Shown in pieces: positions 44,907 to 55,600 of a stretch of DNA of 55,972 nucleotides. Under the pieces are notes generated by a model, which was not told the origin of the DNA, made no database searches, and was given only the letters and a program-made list of their open reading frames with translations. The translations under genes were made by a program, and so were the position numbers. The DNA is from Olivibacter sp. XZL3. GTDB lineage: Bacteria; Bacteroidota; Bacteroidia; Sphingobacteriales; Sphingobacteriaceae. Position 1 is the stretch's first letter. Each line of letters begins with the position of its first letter. The stretch spans positions 1-55,972 of the forward strand of contig NZ_SBJH01000056.1 in the NCBI RefSeq assembly GCF_004368405.1, written 5' to 3'.

Positions 44907-45320
44907 TTATCCGCTATATTGAGCTATCGTAAATAAAATGGTCAGCACCACACCAATCACTACTACATATACGCCGATATCAAAAAATAAGGCAGAGCCA
45001 ATTAGCCCGATGACCGGCACTGGCTGGTCAAACCACAAACCGGTCATAACCGGTTGGCCGTTCAGCATTGGTGCAAACATGCTAATTGCCGCCAAGGCGA
45101 GACCGACTGGAATGAGCGCACTGGGATGAATGCGGAGTAATTTCAGTGTTGCTTCGGTGCCATGGGTGAAACTATGCAGTACAAAAGCGATGGCCGCAAT
45201 CAAGCCACCTACAAACCCGCCGCCTGGAAAATAATGTCCTCTCAATAAGATGAATATCGAGAAAAGCAGCAAAATCGGCAATAGGTAGATCGACGCTGTT
45301 TTTAATATAGTACTCTTCAT
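44907..45320 (-). CDS. mnhB: Mrp/Mnh sodium:proton antiporter subunit B
   Basis: 137-residue, four-helix subunit: LLFSIFILLRGHYFPGGGFV with GGLIAAIAFVL is the MrpB/MnhB mark, and SALFFDIGVYVVVIGVVLTI the last helix. It is translated as a separate protein beside A, not fused to A as in some bacteria. Two bases after mnhA and three before mnhC. Confidence 0.92.
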   Translation of the reverse strand: MKSTILKTASIYLLPILLLFSIFILLRGHYFPGGGFVGGLIAAIAFVLHSFTHGTEATLKLLRIHPSALIPVGLALAAISMFAPMLNGQPVMTGLWFDQPVPVIGLIGSALFFDIGVYVVVIGVVLTILFTIAQYSG

Positions 45321-45322
45321 AA

Positions 45323-47632
45323 TTATTCTTTTTCGGATGCTTTCAGTTTTAATTTCAATAAACTAACCACGCCAATGGCCGCAATGCTGAGTACCACTAC
45401 CTCAAACATGGTATCGATTCCCCTGAAATCGACAAGAATCACATTGACCACGTTTTTTCCTTTAGCTAAGACGTAAGCATTCTCGCCATAAAATTTGCTT
45501 ACTGCATCGTCGAAAGGCTGGTTCATCGCTTGTATAGTGATCAGTGCAATGATGGCGCCGAATGAGGAAGCCAACAGCCAATCACGTATCCTGTCGCGGC
45601 GATTGGCTAAATTGAGAAATGGTGGAAGCCTGAATAATACCAATACGAATAATACAACGGTGAGCGTATCAATGGTAAATTGGGTCATTGCCAAGTCGGG
45701 CGCACTATAAAACACAAACAGGAGGCATATGCAATAGCCTATTACGCTGGTTGCCACCACGGCTGTTAAGCGCGATGAAGTGTTAACCGTCAGGAAGATC
45801 GCTGCAATCAGAATGCCCAGAACGGCCACTTCATAAACGCTGATCGGAGAAAGATGGGCGGGTATCCATTGGATGGGGCCGCCTGTGAATAAGCGGAAAC
45901 CCAATAATAACACGGCGAACATGATAATCCGAAACAAGTATACGCGTAAAAATCCGTTATGTAATGTGCGGGTATATCGTGCCGCAAAGCGGCGTACGGC
46001 CCTGGCCAGCTTGCCGAAAATATATTGAGGGGCGAGGTAATTGAATCGTTCGATGCTGGCCATACTTTTGCTAGACGGCTTACGCATTAAGTACAAAAGG
46101 GCGCCTAAGGCAAGTGTAATTCCACTCAATAGCAACACTAAATTGAACCCGTGCCAAAGTTTTAAAGGCGAGTCAAACGTTTCGTTAATCATGGCCGTCG
46201 CTGCCGGGTTAAGCAGACTGGCGTCTATCAAAGCCGGAAAAGCGCCAAAGGCGATTCCCATTAAGGCTAACAGTAAGGGCGGCGTCCACATCAGCCAATG
46301 AGGAAGGTGTACCGCTTGATAGCGTTCGGGCAGCTTACCAGCGAATGGCTTAAGGCCTACCAACAAGCCGGCATAAAGCAGTAGTATATTGGTAATAACC
46401 GCCAGTGAGGTCAGAACGATGGGCATAATCCCCTCGGTGTGCAAGGTTGCTTCATAAATCTGGTCTTTACCAATGAAACCAAAGGTAAAAGGCAATCCTG
46501 CGCTCGACAGAGCGGCCAGCAGACCGGCAATGGCCAGCGGTAATAATACCTTGCGTAGCCCTCCAAGTTGCGTGATTTCGCGCGTACCTGTTTCATGATC
46601 AAGGACACCGGTCGTCAAAAATAAGGACGCTTTGTATAATGCGTGGACGAGTATAAATACAGCAGCGGCCAGCAGAGCCTGCTCGGTGCCAATGCCAATA
46701 AGGAACACTAAAATGCCGAGGGCGGAAATGGTAGAATAAGCCAATATGCTTTTCAGGTCGGTACGGAATATTGAGTGAAACGCACCATAAAACATCGTTA
46801 TGCCGCCAACGACAATAAGCGGATAGGTCCAATATTCGGTGCCGCCTAATATTGGATACAGTCGGGCCAAGAGGTATACCCCCGCTTTGACCATGGTGGC
46901 CGAGTGCAGGTAGGCCGATATGGGCGTAGGTGCCTTCATTGCCCCAGGCAACCAAAAATGAAAGGGGAACTGTGCTGATTTAGTAAAAGCCCCGGCAAAA
47001 ATAAGCGCGAGGATGGCTGGATACCACGGATGAGCCTTTAAAAACGAGCTTGCATTGAGCATTTCCTGTATGGCATAAGTCCCCGACAAATGTCCCATCA
47101 AAATCAAACCTGCCATAAGCAGGAAGCCTCCGCCCCCTGTGACGGCCAAAGCCGTTAGTGAACTTTTACGCGAATTGGCATCTTCGTTATTGAAACCGAT
47201 CAGGAAAAACGAACTGATGCTCGTCAGTTCCCAGAAAATGAAGAGTAGTAATACATTGTCTGCCAAGACAAGCCCTAGCATGGAGGCCATAAACAAGCTC
47301 AGGTAAGCATAAAACCGATCCAAATAGCGATGCCCCTTAAGATAGGAAGATGCATAGAGAAAAACAAGTGAACCGATGCCAGTGATAAGTAATGAGAACA
47401 GCAGTGAAAGTCCGTCCAAACGAAAATGGAAATCGACGCCGAGGGACGGAACCCATGGATAGTGGAAGGAAATCGCCTCGCCATTAGCGATCGTTGGAAT
47501 AAAACTGGCAAAATACGCAAATAGGCTAGTGGGCAACAAAGAAATCAGTACGGCCAGTCGACCTTTGAACAGCCTGCCCAAAGGGATCAGCAATACGGAA
47601 ACAAACAGGCCCGCAAGTACAGCAATTAGCAT
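45323..47632 (-). CDS. mnhA: Mrp/Mnh sodium:proton antiporter subunit A
   Basis: 769-residue large subunit, NuoL-like with an extra C-terminal part. Marks: FIFWELTSISSFFLIGFNNE (helix-5 Glu), KSAQFPFHFWLPGAM (helix-7 Lys and loop), DLKSILAYSTISALGILVFL, and in the C-terminal third APDLAMTQFTIDTLTVVLFV with RGIDTMFEVVVLSIAAIGVV, the MbhE/DUF4040-type region. With D it should carry the sodium and proton paths. I start at the ATG 47632: a TTG codon just before it is in frame but unneeded. First gene of the operon. Promoter not identified: the 47636-48022 gap is mostly repeats. Confidence 0.93.
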   Translation of the reverse strand: MLIAVLAGLFVSVLLIPLGRLFKGRLAVLISLLPTSLFAYFASFIPTIANGEAISFHYPWVPSLGVDFHFRLDGLSLLFSLLITGIGSLVFLYASSYLKGHRYLDRFYAYLSLFMASMLGLVLADNVLLLFIFWELTSISSFFLIGFNNEDANSRKSSLTALAVTGGGGFLLMAGLILMGHLSGTYAIQEMLNASSFLKAHPWYPAILALIFAGAFTKSAQFPFHFWLPGAMKAPTPISAYLHSATMVKAGVYLLARLYPILGGTEYWTYPLIVVGGITMFYGAFHSIFRTDLKSILAYSTISALGILVFLIGIGTEQALLAAAVFILVHALYKASLFLTTGVLDHETGTREITQLGGLRKVLLPLAIAGLLAALSSAGLPFTFGFIGKDQIYEATLHTEGIMPIVLTSLAVITNILLLYAGLLVGLKPFAGKLPERYQAVHLPHWLMWTPPLLLALMGIAFGAFPALIDASLLNPAATAMINETFDSPLKLWHGFNLVLLLSGITLALGALLYLMRKPSSKSMASIERFNYLAPQYIFGKLARAVRRFAARYTRTLHNGFLRVYLFRIIMFAVLLLGFRLFTGGPIQWIPAHLSPISVYEVAVLGILIAAIFLTVNTSSRLTAVVATSVIGYCICLLFVFYSAPDLAMTQFTIDTLTVVLFVLVLFRLPPFLNLANRRDRIRDWLLASSFGAIIALITIQAMNQPFDDAVSKFYGENAYVLAKGKNVVNVILVDFRGIDTMFEVVVLSIAAIGVVSLLKLKLKASEKE

Positions 47633-47858
47633 CAATAAATTCGTTTTAGTTCTCGGATTCCCACTAAAATATATAAAATCTGCGAATGTGTCGCATAAAA
47701 ATTGGAAAAACTGAAGGCCGTCGTTTCTTATTTACCTAACCATCTTTTCTGTTCCCTGATTTTCTGGCTTCCTGATTATTGAGATTTAGGGCCGGTAGCG
47801 GGAATGGGAGGTAAGGCTCTACAGTCGTCCGAGATCGCTTCGGGAATTGTTCGACACT

Positions 47859-47931
47859 GCTTCGACTGCGCTTCGGGTCGGCTTCGACTCGTTCCCGAAG
47901 CGCAGTCGAAGCCGACCCGAAGCCGACCCGA
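47859..47931. repeat. Long inverted repeat with nested direct repeats
   Basis: GCTTCGACTGCGCTTCGGG at 47859-47877 is inverted exactly at 47894-47912 around a 16-base loop that itself carries GGCTTCGACTCG. An AGCCGACCCGA unit is then repeated twice in tandem (about 47910-47931), and the surrounding bases hold more CTTCGGGA/TCCCGAAG pieces. The motif CTTCGACTGCGCT is a common dispersed repeat in Bacteroidota genomes, from memory. The array lies between the mnh operon promoter region and the 3' end of the hybrid regulator gene. Nothing else is seen in the 387-base gap. Confidence 0.8.
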
Positions 47932-48022
47932 AGGATTCCCGAAGAAAGTCATAGCCAGATGGGTGTAAATTTCGAAATACGGGTGTTAGTTTGACCTTTT
48001 GCCTAGCCGTTAATGCCGCTTT

Positions 48023-51000
48023 TTAACAGCTTTTAAATTGGCCGTGTTTTCTAAAGTGCAGCTCCTTATACTTTTGTGGTGAAAGCTGATAATACTTTTT
48101 GAAAACTCTACTGAAATAATTAGCGTCCCGATAACCGGAAAGGTAAGCAATTTCATTGATCGGTATATCGTTTTCCAGCATCATCAACGCTTTTTTTAGC
48201 CGATATTCATTCAGTAATTCGGTGGCATTTTTATTTAAAATACGTTTCAGATGAAGGTGTAGGGATGTACGGGATATATGCATCGCCGCAGCAATATCCT
48301 CAATGGAAATTGCAGGATTGGCATAAAGTCTTTCTAACGTAGTACTCAGTTTAGCCAAAAAATCCTGATTTCGGTTATTATTGACGACGCTGTCGCTCGC
48401 AAAAGCGCCAAGATTGACCACGTGTTCTCTTAATTTAATTCGCGATTTCACCATGTTGGCAACCAAGAGTTCCAATTCTTTTAGATTGAAGGGCTTTCCA
48501 ATGTAGGCGTCTGCGCCGATATCCAGGCCCTCAACTTTGAGCTGCTCATCCTGACCGTCTGATAAAAGAATGATCGGAATATGGTCTAGCTGTTTGTTTT
48601 GTTTTAATTTAAGACACAATTCCAGACCATCGATCTTGGGCATTTTTACATCACTAATGACGATATCGGGAGGCGTTTTGTTGATCTTCTTCCACGCCGT
48701 AGCACCGTTTGTGGCCGCCATTACGTGATAGCTTTCTTGAAAGTGCTGAGATAGGAAATGTAATAATTCTTTGTTGTCTTCAACAAGGAGTAAGGTGTGT
48801 TGTTCGCACCTAGCTTGCTCTTTTGGGTGTGCAGTTGTTGGTAAGTTCGTTGTTGTTGGGGTGGTCGTGTGAATAACTGATTGATGTTGCTGCTCTTGTT
48901 GTTGTGCTGTTAACTGGTTGTATATCGTTAAACTGAATGAAATCGTGGTCCCGTCCCCCGGGATGCTTGAAGCATCAATACTTCCATGAAGGCTTTTAAC
49001 CAAACTGTTCACCAAAGCCATGCCGATTCCTGTACCGGTAATGGCTTTATGTTCAGGTGATCGATAGAAAGGGTCGAAAATATGCTTTAGGTCGGTTGCC
49101 GACATACCTGAGCCCGTATCGCGAACGACGAAATTGACCATTTTTTGATTGTTTTGAACCGTTAATTGCAGTCGTACTGAAATACAGCCTTCATTCGTGT
49201 GTTTTACGGCATTGGATAGGATATTTGACAGTATTTTTTCGAATTTATCTCCATCAAAAAATACGACTAGTTTGTCAATTTCTGAATCGAAAGAAATACC
49301 GAGGCTTTTGCCTTGCGCCAATGTTTCAAAAGAAGCTACAATTTGCCGCACAAATGCAACCAGATCGGATCGGCTGAAACGTACGGACAAATTATCTCCA
49401 TCAATTTTCCTGAATTCAGCTAACTGATGGATGAGGCGGAATAACTTAGATGCGTTCTTTCTGATATGTGATAATTCCCTGTGTTGCTTAGGGTCTATGC
49501 CTTTGTCGTTGACAAATTTATCAATGGAAGCGAGGATCAGTGTCAGCGGCGTTTTAAACTCATGCGATACAAAGGTGAAGAAGTTGATCCGGTGTTGAGT
49601 AAGGGCCTCCGTTTTTTCTCTTTCGATATGGGCCAATTGGATCTCCATACGCTTTTGATGGATAAAACGTACAAAGCGGGTATACAGATAGATAATTAAG
49701 CCAAGGAGGAATGTATAGAAAGCATAGGCTAAATTGCTTCGATAAAATGGGGGCGTAATATGTAGATTGAGGGATCGTTTCCTACCGGTAAAATTACCGG
49801 CATCATCCAATGTTCGCACATGGAAGGTATAATTGCCCGGCGATAAATTGGTATAAGTGGCACTCATTTTATTCCCCACATAATTCCACTGTTTTTCGAA
49901 GCCTTCCAGATAATAAGCGTATTTGGTACTTCCGGGATTAACGTAATTGATCGCCATGTAGCTTAATGTGAATACATTTTGGTTATAAGAGAGATTGATG
50001 TTACGGGTATACGCTATTTGCTGTTTCAAGATCGAAGAATCCGAAGCAGGGTGTACGTCCTTATTAAACAATTGAAATCCGGTTAACACCAGAGGATATT
50101 CCTGCTTATCGGGCAGTGCTTTTAAGGGATTAAAATAACATAGTCCATTGATACTGCCGAAATAAAAAATGCCGTCACTGTCTTTTAGGGAAGATTTAAA
50201 ATTAAATTGATTGGTACTTAACCCGTATTTGGTGTCGTAATTGATGAATTTTCTTGTATGTGGATTCCACTTGGAAATCCCGAGGTTTGTGCTTAGCCAA
50301 ATGTAGCCCGCATCATCTTCTAGGATGCCATAGACGTTGTTGTTCGCGAGCCCGTCTGCCGTGGTATAATGTTGAAAGGAATCTGTTGCAAAATTGTAGA
50401 CGCATACGCCGCCGTCCAGGGTGCCAAACCATAACCGTTGATCGCGGTCTTTGTATACGCTGATAATTTGGTTACTCAGTAAGGACGCATCCTTCCCCGC
50501 GTTGGTATAGTGTTTCATGGTTTTGGACGCTGGCTTATAGCGGTAAATCCCATCCTGCCTCGTGCAGATCCATAAATCACCATTTTTATCTTCTATCAAA
50601 TCATAAATAAACTTATCTCCCAAAATTTCTGGGGCCAACAAACTGAACTTACCCGTTTTGTAGTCAAATTGGTTTAGACCTTGTTGGGTGCCTACTAATA
50701 GTGTGCCACGGCTATCTCGATATACCACATATACGTGGTTATTGGACAAGGAATGGGCGTCTGATGAGTTCGTGGTGTAAATCGTTGTCGTTTTATCCAG
50801 CGTATTAAAGCGATGTAGACCACCAAAAAAAGTACCTGCCCAAATATTTCCGTAGCCATCATTATGAATCGCGTGTACGTTGTTGCTATTGAGGTAAAAA
50901 GGATGCGAGTTTTTGTTAATATATTCAAAGGAGTCGGTTTTCGGATGATAGATCGAAATGCCACCATCTTCCGTTGCCACCCAGATATGATGTAGACTAT

Positions 51001-52048
51001 CTTCCATTAATTGGCTGATGGCTTTTCCTCTTAAACCGTTATTGCCGTCGCTGGGAACCATGTTTTGGAAACCTTCCTTGCCTACAGGAATGTAGTTGAC
51101 CCCTCCAAAGTATGTCCCGATCCAAACCGAGCCGTCTTTGCCAATAAAAGTGGAATAGACAGCCTGATCATTCAACGTTTTTGGATTGTTGGTAAACGAT
51201 TGTGAATAGTTAGCTGTCTGCCCGGTCTTTAAATCATATATATACAGGCCGTTTTCGGTACCGATATATAAAAAGTCTTCTCTGCTTCCAGCGATCGATC
51301 GAACGGTATTGCTTTCCGTATTTTCTTTGGCCGCAAAGTGCAACTGCGTAAATCGTTGGCTTTGGTCATCGTAACGATATAATCCCTGGGAAGTAGCTAA
51401 CCAAATGCGGCCTTTGGGGTCCCGGTGAATCTGAAAAACGGTGAAATTGGTTGTTTTTACGACGGGAAAAGGGGGAGGCATAAACGTTCTTTCGATATGG
51501 CCTGTTCTGTCTAAAATAAGGAGGCGCTCATTAACCGCCAGTAGGATGCGGTCTTTCGATAAGGCGCATAAAGCCCGAGCGAATCCGCGGATAAGTATGC
51601 GAGCTTTGCCATTCCTGATTTGAAACAGGCCTATTGCTGTACCTACATACAGTATGTCGCCTGTTTCCGACAAGGAATGGATAGTAGGCATATGCGATTC
51701 CAACGGATAAGGCACAAGACGGTCTTGAAGTGCATTATACCGATAGAGCCCATGATTTGTGCCTACATATACAGACTTTTGATGATTCAGCAAGACGTTC
51801 ACCTGGTTCGCCGATTTCCCTAAAGATACAGTGTCCAAATAGTAGCTTTTCACGTTGCGGGAATCAAATCTATTGAGGCCTTCTCGGGTGCCGAACCACA
51901 TAAACCCTTGCTCATCTTGGGTAATCGCATATATCGTATGATGTGACAATCCTTGTGTGGATGTAATTTTCCGAAAGCGGATATTGTCGCCAAATGCATT
52001 GTGAAAAAGAATTATCAGCAAAATAAAAATGCCAGACTGTTTAAGCAT
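48023..52048 (-). CDS. Hybrid two-component regulator (HTCS) of a polysaccharide-utilisation locus
   Basis: 1341 residues. Signal peptide 1-20, then periplasmic two-component-regulator propeller repeats (two seven-bladed sets, to about residue 700: HTIYAITQDEQGFMWFGTRE and many DSRGTLLVGT-like blades), a Y_Y_Y domain (about 700-770: GNYTFHVRTLDDAGNF), a transmembrane helix near 780-800, HisKA with His829 (VSHEFKTPL), ATPase (LSNAVKHT, DTGSGM, GTGIGMALVNSLV), a Gln/Thr-rich linker, a receiver with Asp1133 (VISDVKMPKIDG), and a C-terminal AraC DNA-binding domain (IEDIAAAMHISRTSLHLHLK, EIAYLSGYRDANYFSRVFKK). HTCS proteins sense oligosaccharides and switch on susC/D genes. The divergent susC next door is the likely target. 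Confidence 0.95.
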   Translation of the reverse strand: MLKQSGIFILLIILFHNAFGDNIRFRKITSTQGLSHHTIYAITQDEQGFMWFGTREGLNRFDSRNVKSYYLDTVSLGKSANQVNVLLNHQKSVYVGTNHGLYRYNALQDRLVPYPLESHMPTIHSLSETGDILYVGTAIGLFQIRNGKARILIRGFARALCALSKDRILLAVNERLLILDRTGHIERTFMPPPFPVVKTTNFTVFQIHRDPKGRIWLATSQGLYRYDDQSQRFTQLHFAAKENTESNTVRSIAGSREDFLYIGTENGLYIYDLKTGQTANYSQSFTNNPKTLNDQAVYSTFIGKDGSVWIGTYFGGVNYIPVGKEGFQNMVPSDGNNGLRGKAISQLMEDSLHHIWVATEDGGISIYHPKTDSFEYINKNSHPFYLNSNNVHAIHNDGYGNIWAGTFFGGLHRFNTLDKTTTIYTTNSSDAHSLSNNHVYVVYRDSRGTLLVGTQQGLNQFDYKTGKFSLLAPEILGDKFIYDLIEDKNGDLWICTRQDGIYRYKPASKTMKHYTNAGKDASLLSNQIISVYKDRDQRLWFGTLDGGVCVYNFATDSFQHYTTADGLANNNVYGILEDDAGYIWLSTNLGISKWNPHTRKFINYDTKYGLSTNQFNFKSSLKDSDGIFYFGSINGLCYFNPLKALPDKQEYPLVLTGFQLFNKDVHPASDSSILKQQIAYTRNINLSYNQNVFTLSYMAINYVNPGSTKYAYYLEGFEKQWNYVGNKMSATYTNLSPGNYTFHVRTLDDAGNFTGRKRSLNLHITPPFYRSNLAYAFYTFLLGLIIYLYTRFVRFIHQKRMEIQLAHIEREKTEALTQHRINFFTFVSHEFKTPLTLILASIDKFVNDKGIDPKQHRELSHIRKNASKLFRLIHQLAEFRKIDGDNLSVRFSRSDLVAFVRQIVASFETLAQGKSLGISFDSEIDKLVVFFDGDKFEKILSNILSNAVKHTNEGCISVRLQLTVQNNQKMVNFVVRDTGSGMSATDLKHIFDPFYRSPEHKAITGTGIGMALVNSLVKSLHGSIDASSIPGDGTTISFSLTIYNQLTAQQQEQQHQSVIHTTTPTTTNLPTTAHPKEQARCEQHTLLLVEDNKELLHFLSQHFQESYHVMAATNGATAWKKINKTPPDIVISDVKMPKIDGLELCLKLKQNKQLDHIPIILLSDGQDEQLKVEGLDIGADAYIGKPFNLKELELLVANMVKSRIKLREHVVNLGAFASDSVVNNNRNQDFLAKLSTTLERLYANPAISIEDIAAAMHISRTSLHLHLKRILNKNATELLNEYRLKKALMMLENDIPINEIAYLSGYRDANYFSRVFKKYYQLSPQKYKELHFRKHGQFKSC

Positions 52049-52334
52049 GGTTAGTTTATAGTAGGTTAAGCGAAGTTCCGAAATAAAAGTTAAAAAGAGG
52101 TTCTAAATCGTATTTAAAACATTTTTTTAAACGAAAATCCTTTAAAATGTAACCTATGTGCTAATGGGAATCATTTTTTTCGTCTAAAATTGTCCTATAA
52201 ACCAATTGTAACCTTTATGGCTTTTTTCGATATGCGACAATCTTATGTTTATTGTTTCAAATAAGTATGCGGTTTTTCCGAAGCCATAGAAGAGTCCGAC
52301 GTTATAACTGAGTAGTAAAGATGAGGAGGTGAAA

Positions 52335-52365
52335 CGGTGCTATTATCCTATTGGGATAACAGCCG
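52335..52365 (+). other. Hairpin in the long susC leader
   Basis: CGG-T-GCTATTATCC pairs with GGATAACAGCCG around TATTG (one mismatch, one bulge). It lies 46 bases before the small ORF at 52412. Its TATCC...GGATA core resembles the hairpin at 17964-17990. Confidence 0.5.
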
Positions 52366-52411
52366 AAGATATAATCCATGCTATTAATATCTAACCATAA
52401 ATATAAACCAT

Positions 52412-52495
52412 ATGAACCAGTTAAAATTCAACAGGCTTACCAAAAGGCTAAAGTACCTTTTTTGGATCATGCTTAGGCGAGCGCTCTTTGGCTAA
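52412..52495 (+). CDS. 27-codon leader ORF upstream of susC
   Basis: ATG at 52412 in the context CTAACCATAAATATAAACCAT-ATG, stop TAA at 52493. The peptide is basic then hydrophobic, with MNQLKFNRLTKRLKYLFWI at the start and LRRALFG at its end. It resembles the n-region and first hydrophobic turn of SusC-type signal peptides that have lost the rest. It lies 150 bases before susC. It could be a translated leader, a decayed start, or chance. A possible -7-like TATGTTTA is at 52244-52251. The remaining 52049-52411 and 52496-52645 stretches are AT-rich, with nothing more I can name. Confidence 0.45.
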   Translation: MNQLKFNRLTKRLKYLFWIMLRRALFG

Positions 52496-52645
52496 TGCAC
52501 GAAAAAAGTTGTAAATGAGATAGTAATCTAAAAAATATGCAGGGCGCTAGCTTATTCCTTGTAAATTCTCTAAAATTGTCGATGAAAACTATAGACTTTA
52601 TATTAAAACTATGAAGAACTTTAATCCATCAAAAAATTACGTAAT

Positions 52646-55600
52646 ATGAATCAATCAACAACAAGAAAACGCCTGATACGCAGCCTGCCAAAATGGTTGC
52701 TTTATTTCATGCTATTTACCGCGCCGAGTCAATTATTAGCACAGGAGATGCGTGTTAACGGAAAGGTGTCAGACCAAGAAGGAAATCCGCTTTCCGGGGT
52801 AAGTGTTTTGGTAAAAGGAACCTCCATCGCCACTATGACCGATGCAAAAGGACTTTTTTTATTAGTTACCAATCAAGCGAATGCCACCCTGCGCTTCACC
52901 TACGTCGGTTATCAGCCGCAAGAGCAGCCCTTAAACGGCAGAAGCAACGTGGAGATCACGCTCGTTTCAGAAAGCACTGCCTTAGATGAAATTGTAGTCA
53001 TCGGTTATGGACAAGTGGCCAAGAGCGATCTGACGGGTTCCGTTTCGTCGGTTAAAGCAGAGGACTTAACCAAGGGGGCGAACGTCAATGTGCAACAAGC
53101 TTTACAGGGCAGAACGCCCGGCGTGCAGATTTACCAGAAAAGCGGGGAACCCGGCGCGGCGATGAGCGTACAGATACGGGGTATTACCTCCATTACCGGA
53201 AACAATGCGCCTTTGTATGTAATTGATGGAATGCCCGTAAATGACGCGGCCGCCATTGGCTCGCCCGGCGTGGGCGGAGCAACGAACAATCCCAATAACC
53301 GTACACCACTCAATGCGCTCAACCCGTCAGACATCGCATCCATCGAGATTTTAAAAGATGCCTCGGCAACCGCCATCTATGGCTCGCGTGGCGCCAATGG
53401 CGTGGTGTTGATTACTACGAAGAAGGGAAAGGAGGGTAAATTAACAGTGACCTACGATGCCAGTTACGGACAACAGCAAGTGGCCAAAACACAGCGTTAT
53501 ATGACCGGCGACGAATATACATCGGCCATTAATGGTATCATCGAGGAAGGCCAGCTAAATACCAGCGTATACCAACCGGTGGAAGGAACGAATCACAACA
53601 CCGATTGGCAAGGCCTGCTCCTGCGGGACGCGTCGATCCAAAGTCATGATATTTCCCTCAGCGGCGGCAATACCCAGACCAAATACCATATTTCTGCCGG
53701 ATATTTTGATCAGGAGGGCGTTATGTTAAATTCATCCACTAAACGTTATAACGCCCGGGTCAATCTGGAAACCGGGGAGGCGTCTAAATATAACGTTGGT
53801 ATTAACCTGGCTACGGCTTACATTAAAGATCATTATAATGCCAACGGCGTTGGAATTAATGATAATGCCAGTGCCTTGTATATGGCGCAGAACTATGATC
53901 CTACCGCTCCTGCTTATGATGCGGATGGTTCCTATTACCGTTCACCTTTAATGGCGCCCATGGATAATCCTTTGGCGGTGATTAACGGCCAATATTCGAT
54001 CGGCGATACCTATCGGACTTTCGGAAATCTCTATGCCGAATATTTTATTCTTCCTTCTCTATCGGCAAAGGCCCGGGTAGGCGCCGATATCAACATTTCG
54101 CAACGGAATTTTTGGATAGACCCTTCAACCCTTACCGGCGCTTCCTATAATGGCTATGCCGATGCCCGTGACGGAAAGCGCACCTACTACTTGTTAGAAG
54201 GTACCTTGAACTATAATAAAACTTTTGGTGAACATAGTCTTTCTGCGGTAATTGGATCCACCTACGAGCGCTATACCTCCAGCTCGCTGATTGCTAATTC
54301 CCGTGATTTCGCCTTGCCCGACCTTACCTATTACAGCATAGGTACGGGTAACGCCCTGTTAAATGGCGTGAATAACGGTGCAGAGGAAAATCGATTGTTG
54401 TCGTATTTGGGTCGGGTAAACTACTCCTATGCAGGTAAATACTTGTTTACGGGATCTATACGAGCAGACGGTTCCGCACGCTTTGGTTCGGAACAACGTT
54501 TCGGCTATTTCCCCTCCGCCGCTTTGGCCTGGAAAATCAAGCAGGAAGAGTTCCTGAAAAATGTTGGATCTTTGGATGATTTAAAATTCAGGGTAAGCTA
54601 CGGTGTTACCGGTAATCAGCCCAATATCAATTACCTCTATTTTTCTACCTATGCGATCGGTAGAACAGCCGTTTTTGACGGTGAGAGAGTCAGTACCATT
54701 GCACCTACAAGGAGTGCCAATCCTTTTTTACAATGGGAATCGGCTCATCAGTTCGATGTCGGACTTGATTTTGCTTTGCTGGGTTCCAGACTTTCAGGAA
54801 GTGTAGATTATTACAATCGGAGAACCTCTAATCTTCTCTATAATATACCACAGCCTCTCAGTTCAGGCTTCGGTGGCCGAACCGAAAATGTGGGCAGCAT
54901 GCGTAATACCGGTATAGAATTGGCGCTGAACGGAACGATCGTTGATGGCCAGGATTTTAAGTTGGATGCTAATTTCAATATCACCACGTTGAAAAACAGG
55001 GTGCTGAGTTTAGGACAGGTGGAACAATTTATCGGCTCCGGCCCCGGCAACATCGGTCAATATAGCATATTGAAGCCGGGAGAATCCATGGGTTCGTTTT
55101 ACGGCTATCTCGTAGACGGCATCTGGCAGGAAGGGGACGACTTTTCCCTGGCTCAAGCTGGCGTAAGACCCGGCGATTTGAAGTATCGTGACTTCGATAA
55201 TAACCGCGTTATCAATGCCGACGACCGGGTCGTCTTGGGTAAATCGTTACCCGACTTTTACTATGGCTTTAACACTAACTTCCACTATAAAAGTTTAGCA
55301 CTATCCATTTTCTTTGAAGGTTCAAAAGGTGCAAAAATGCTTAATAGCAGTTTGGCCGATTCGTATTATGCGGTTGATTTCCGTCGGAATAAGCTCGCCG
55401 ACCTTTACCTCAATCGCTGGACAGCGGCAAACCCCAGCACGGAGTACCCTTCTTTTATTCCCGGTGATGTACAGGGGACTAGGCCGGTAACCAGCAAAAC
55501 GGTTGAGGATGCTTCTTACCTGCGACTACAGTCGGTACGTTTATCCTACCAGTTTTCTTTACCGGAAAGCCTATTTCTTCAGAATATCACCGTATTCGTT

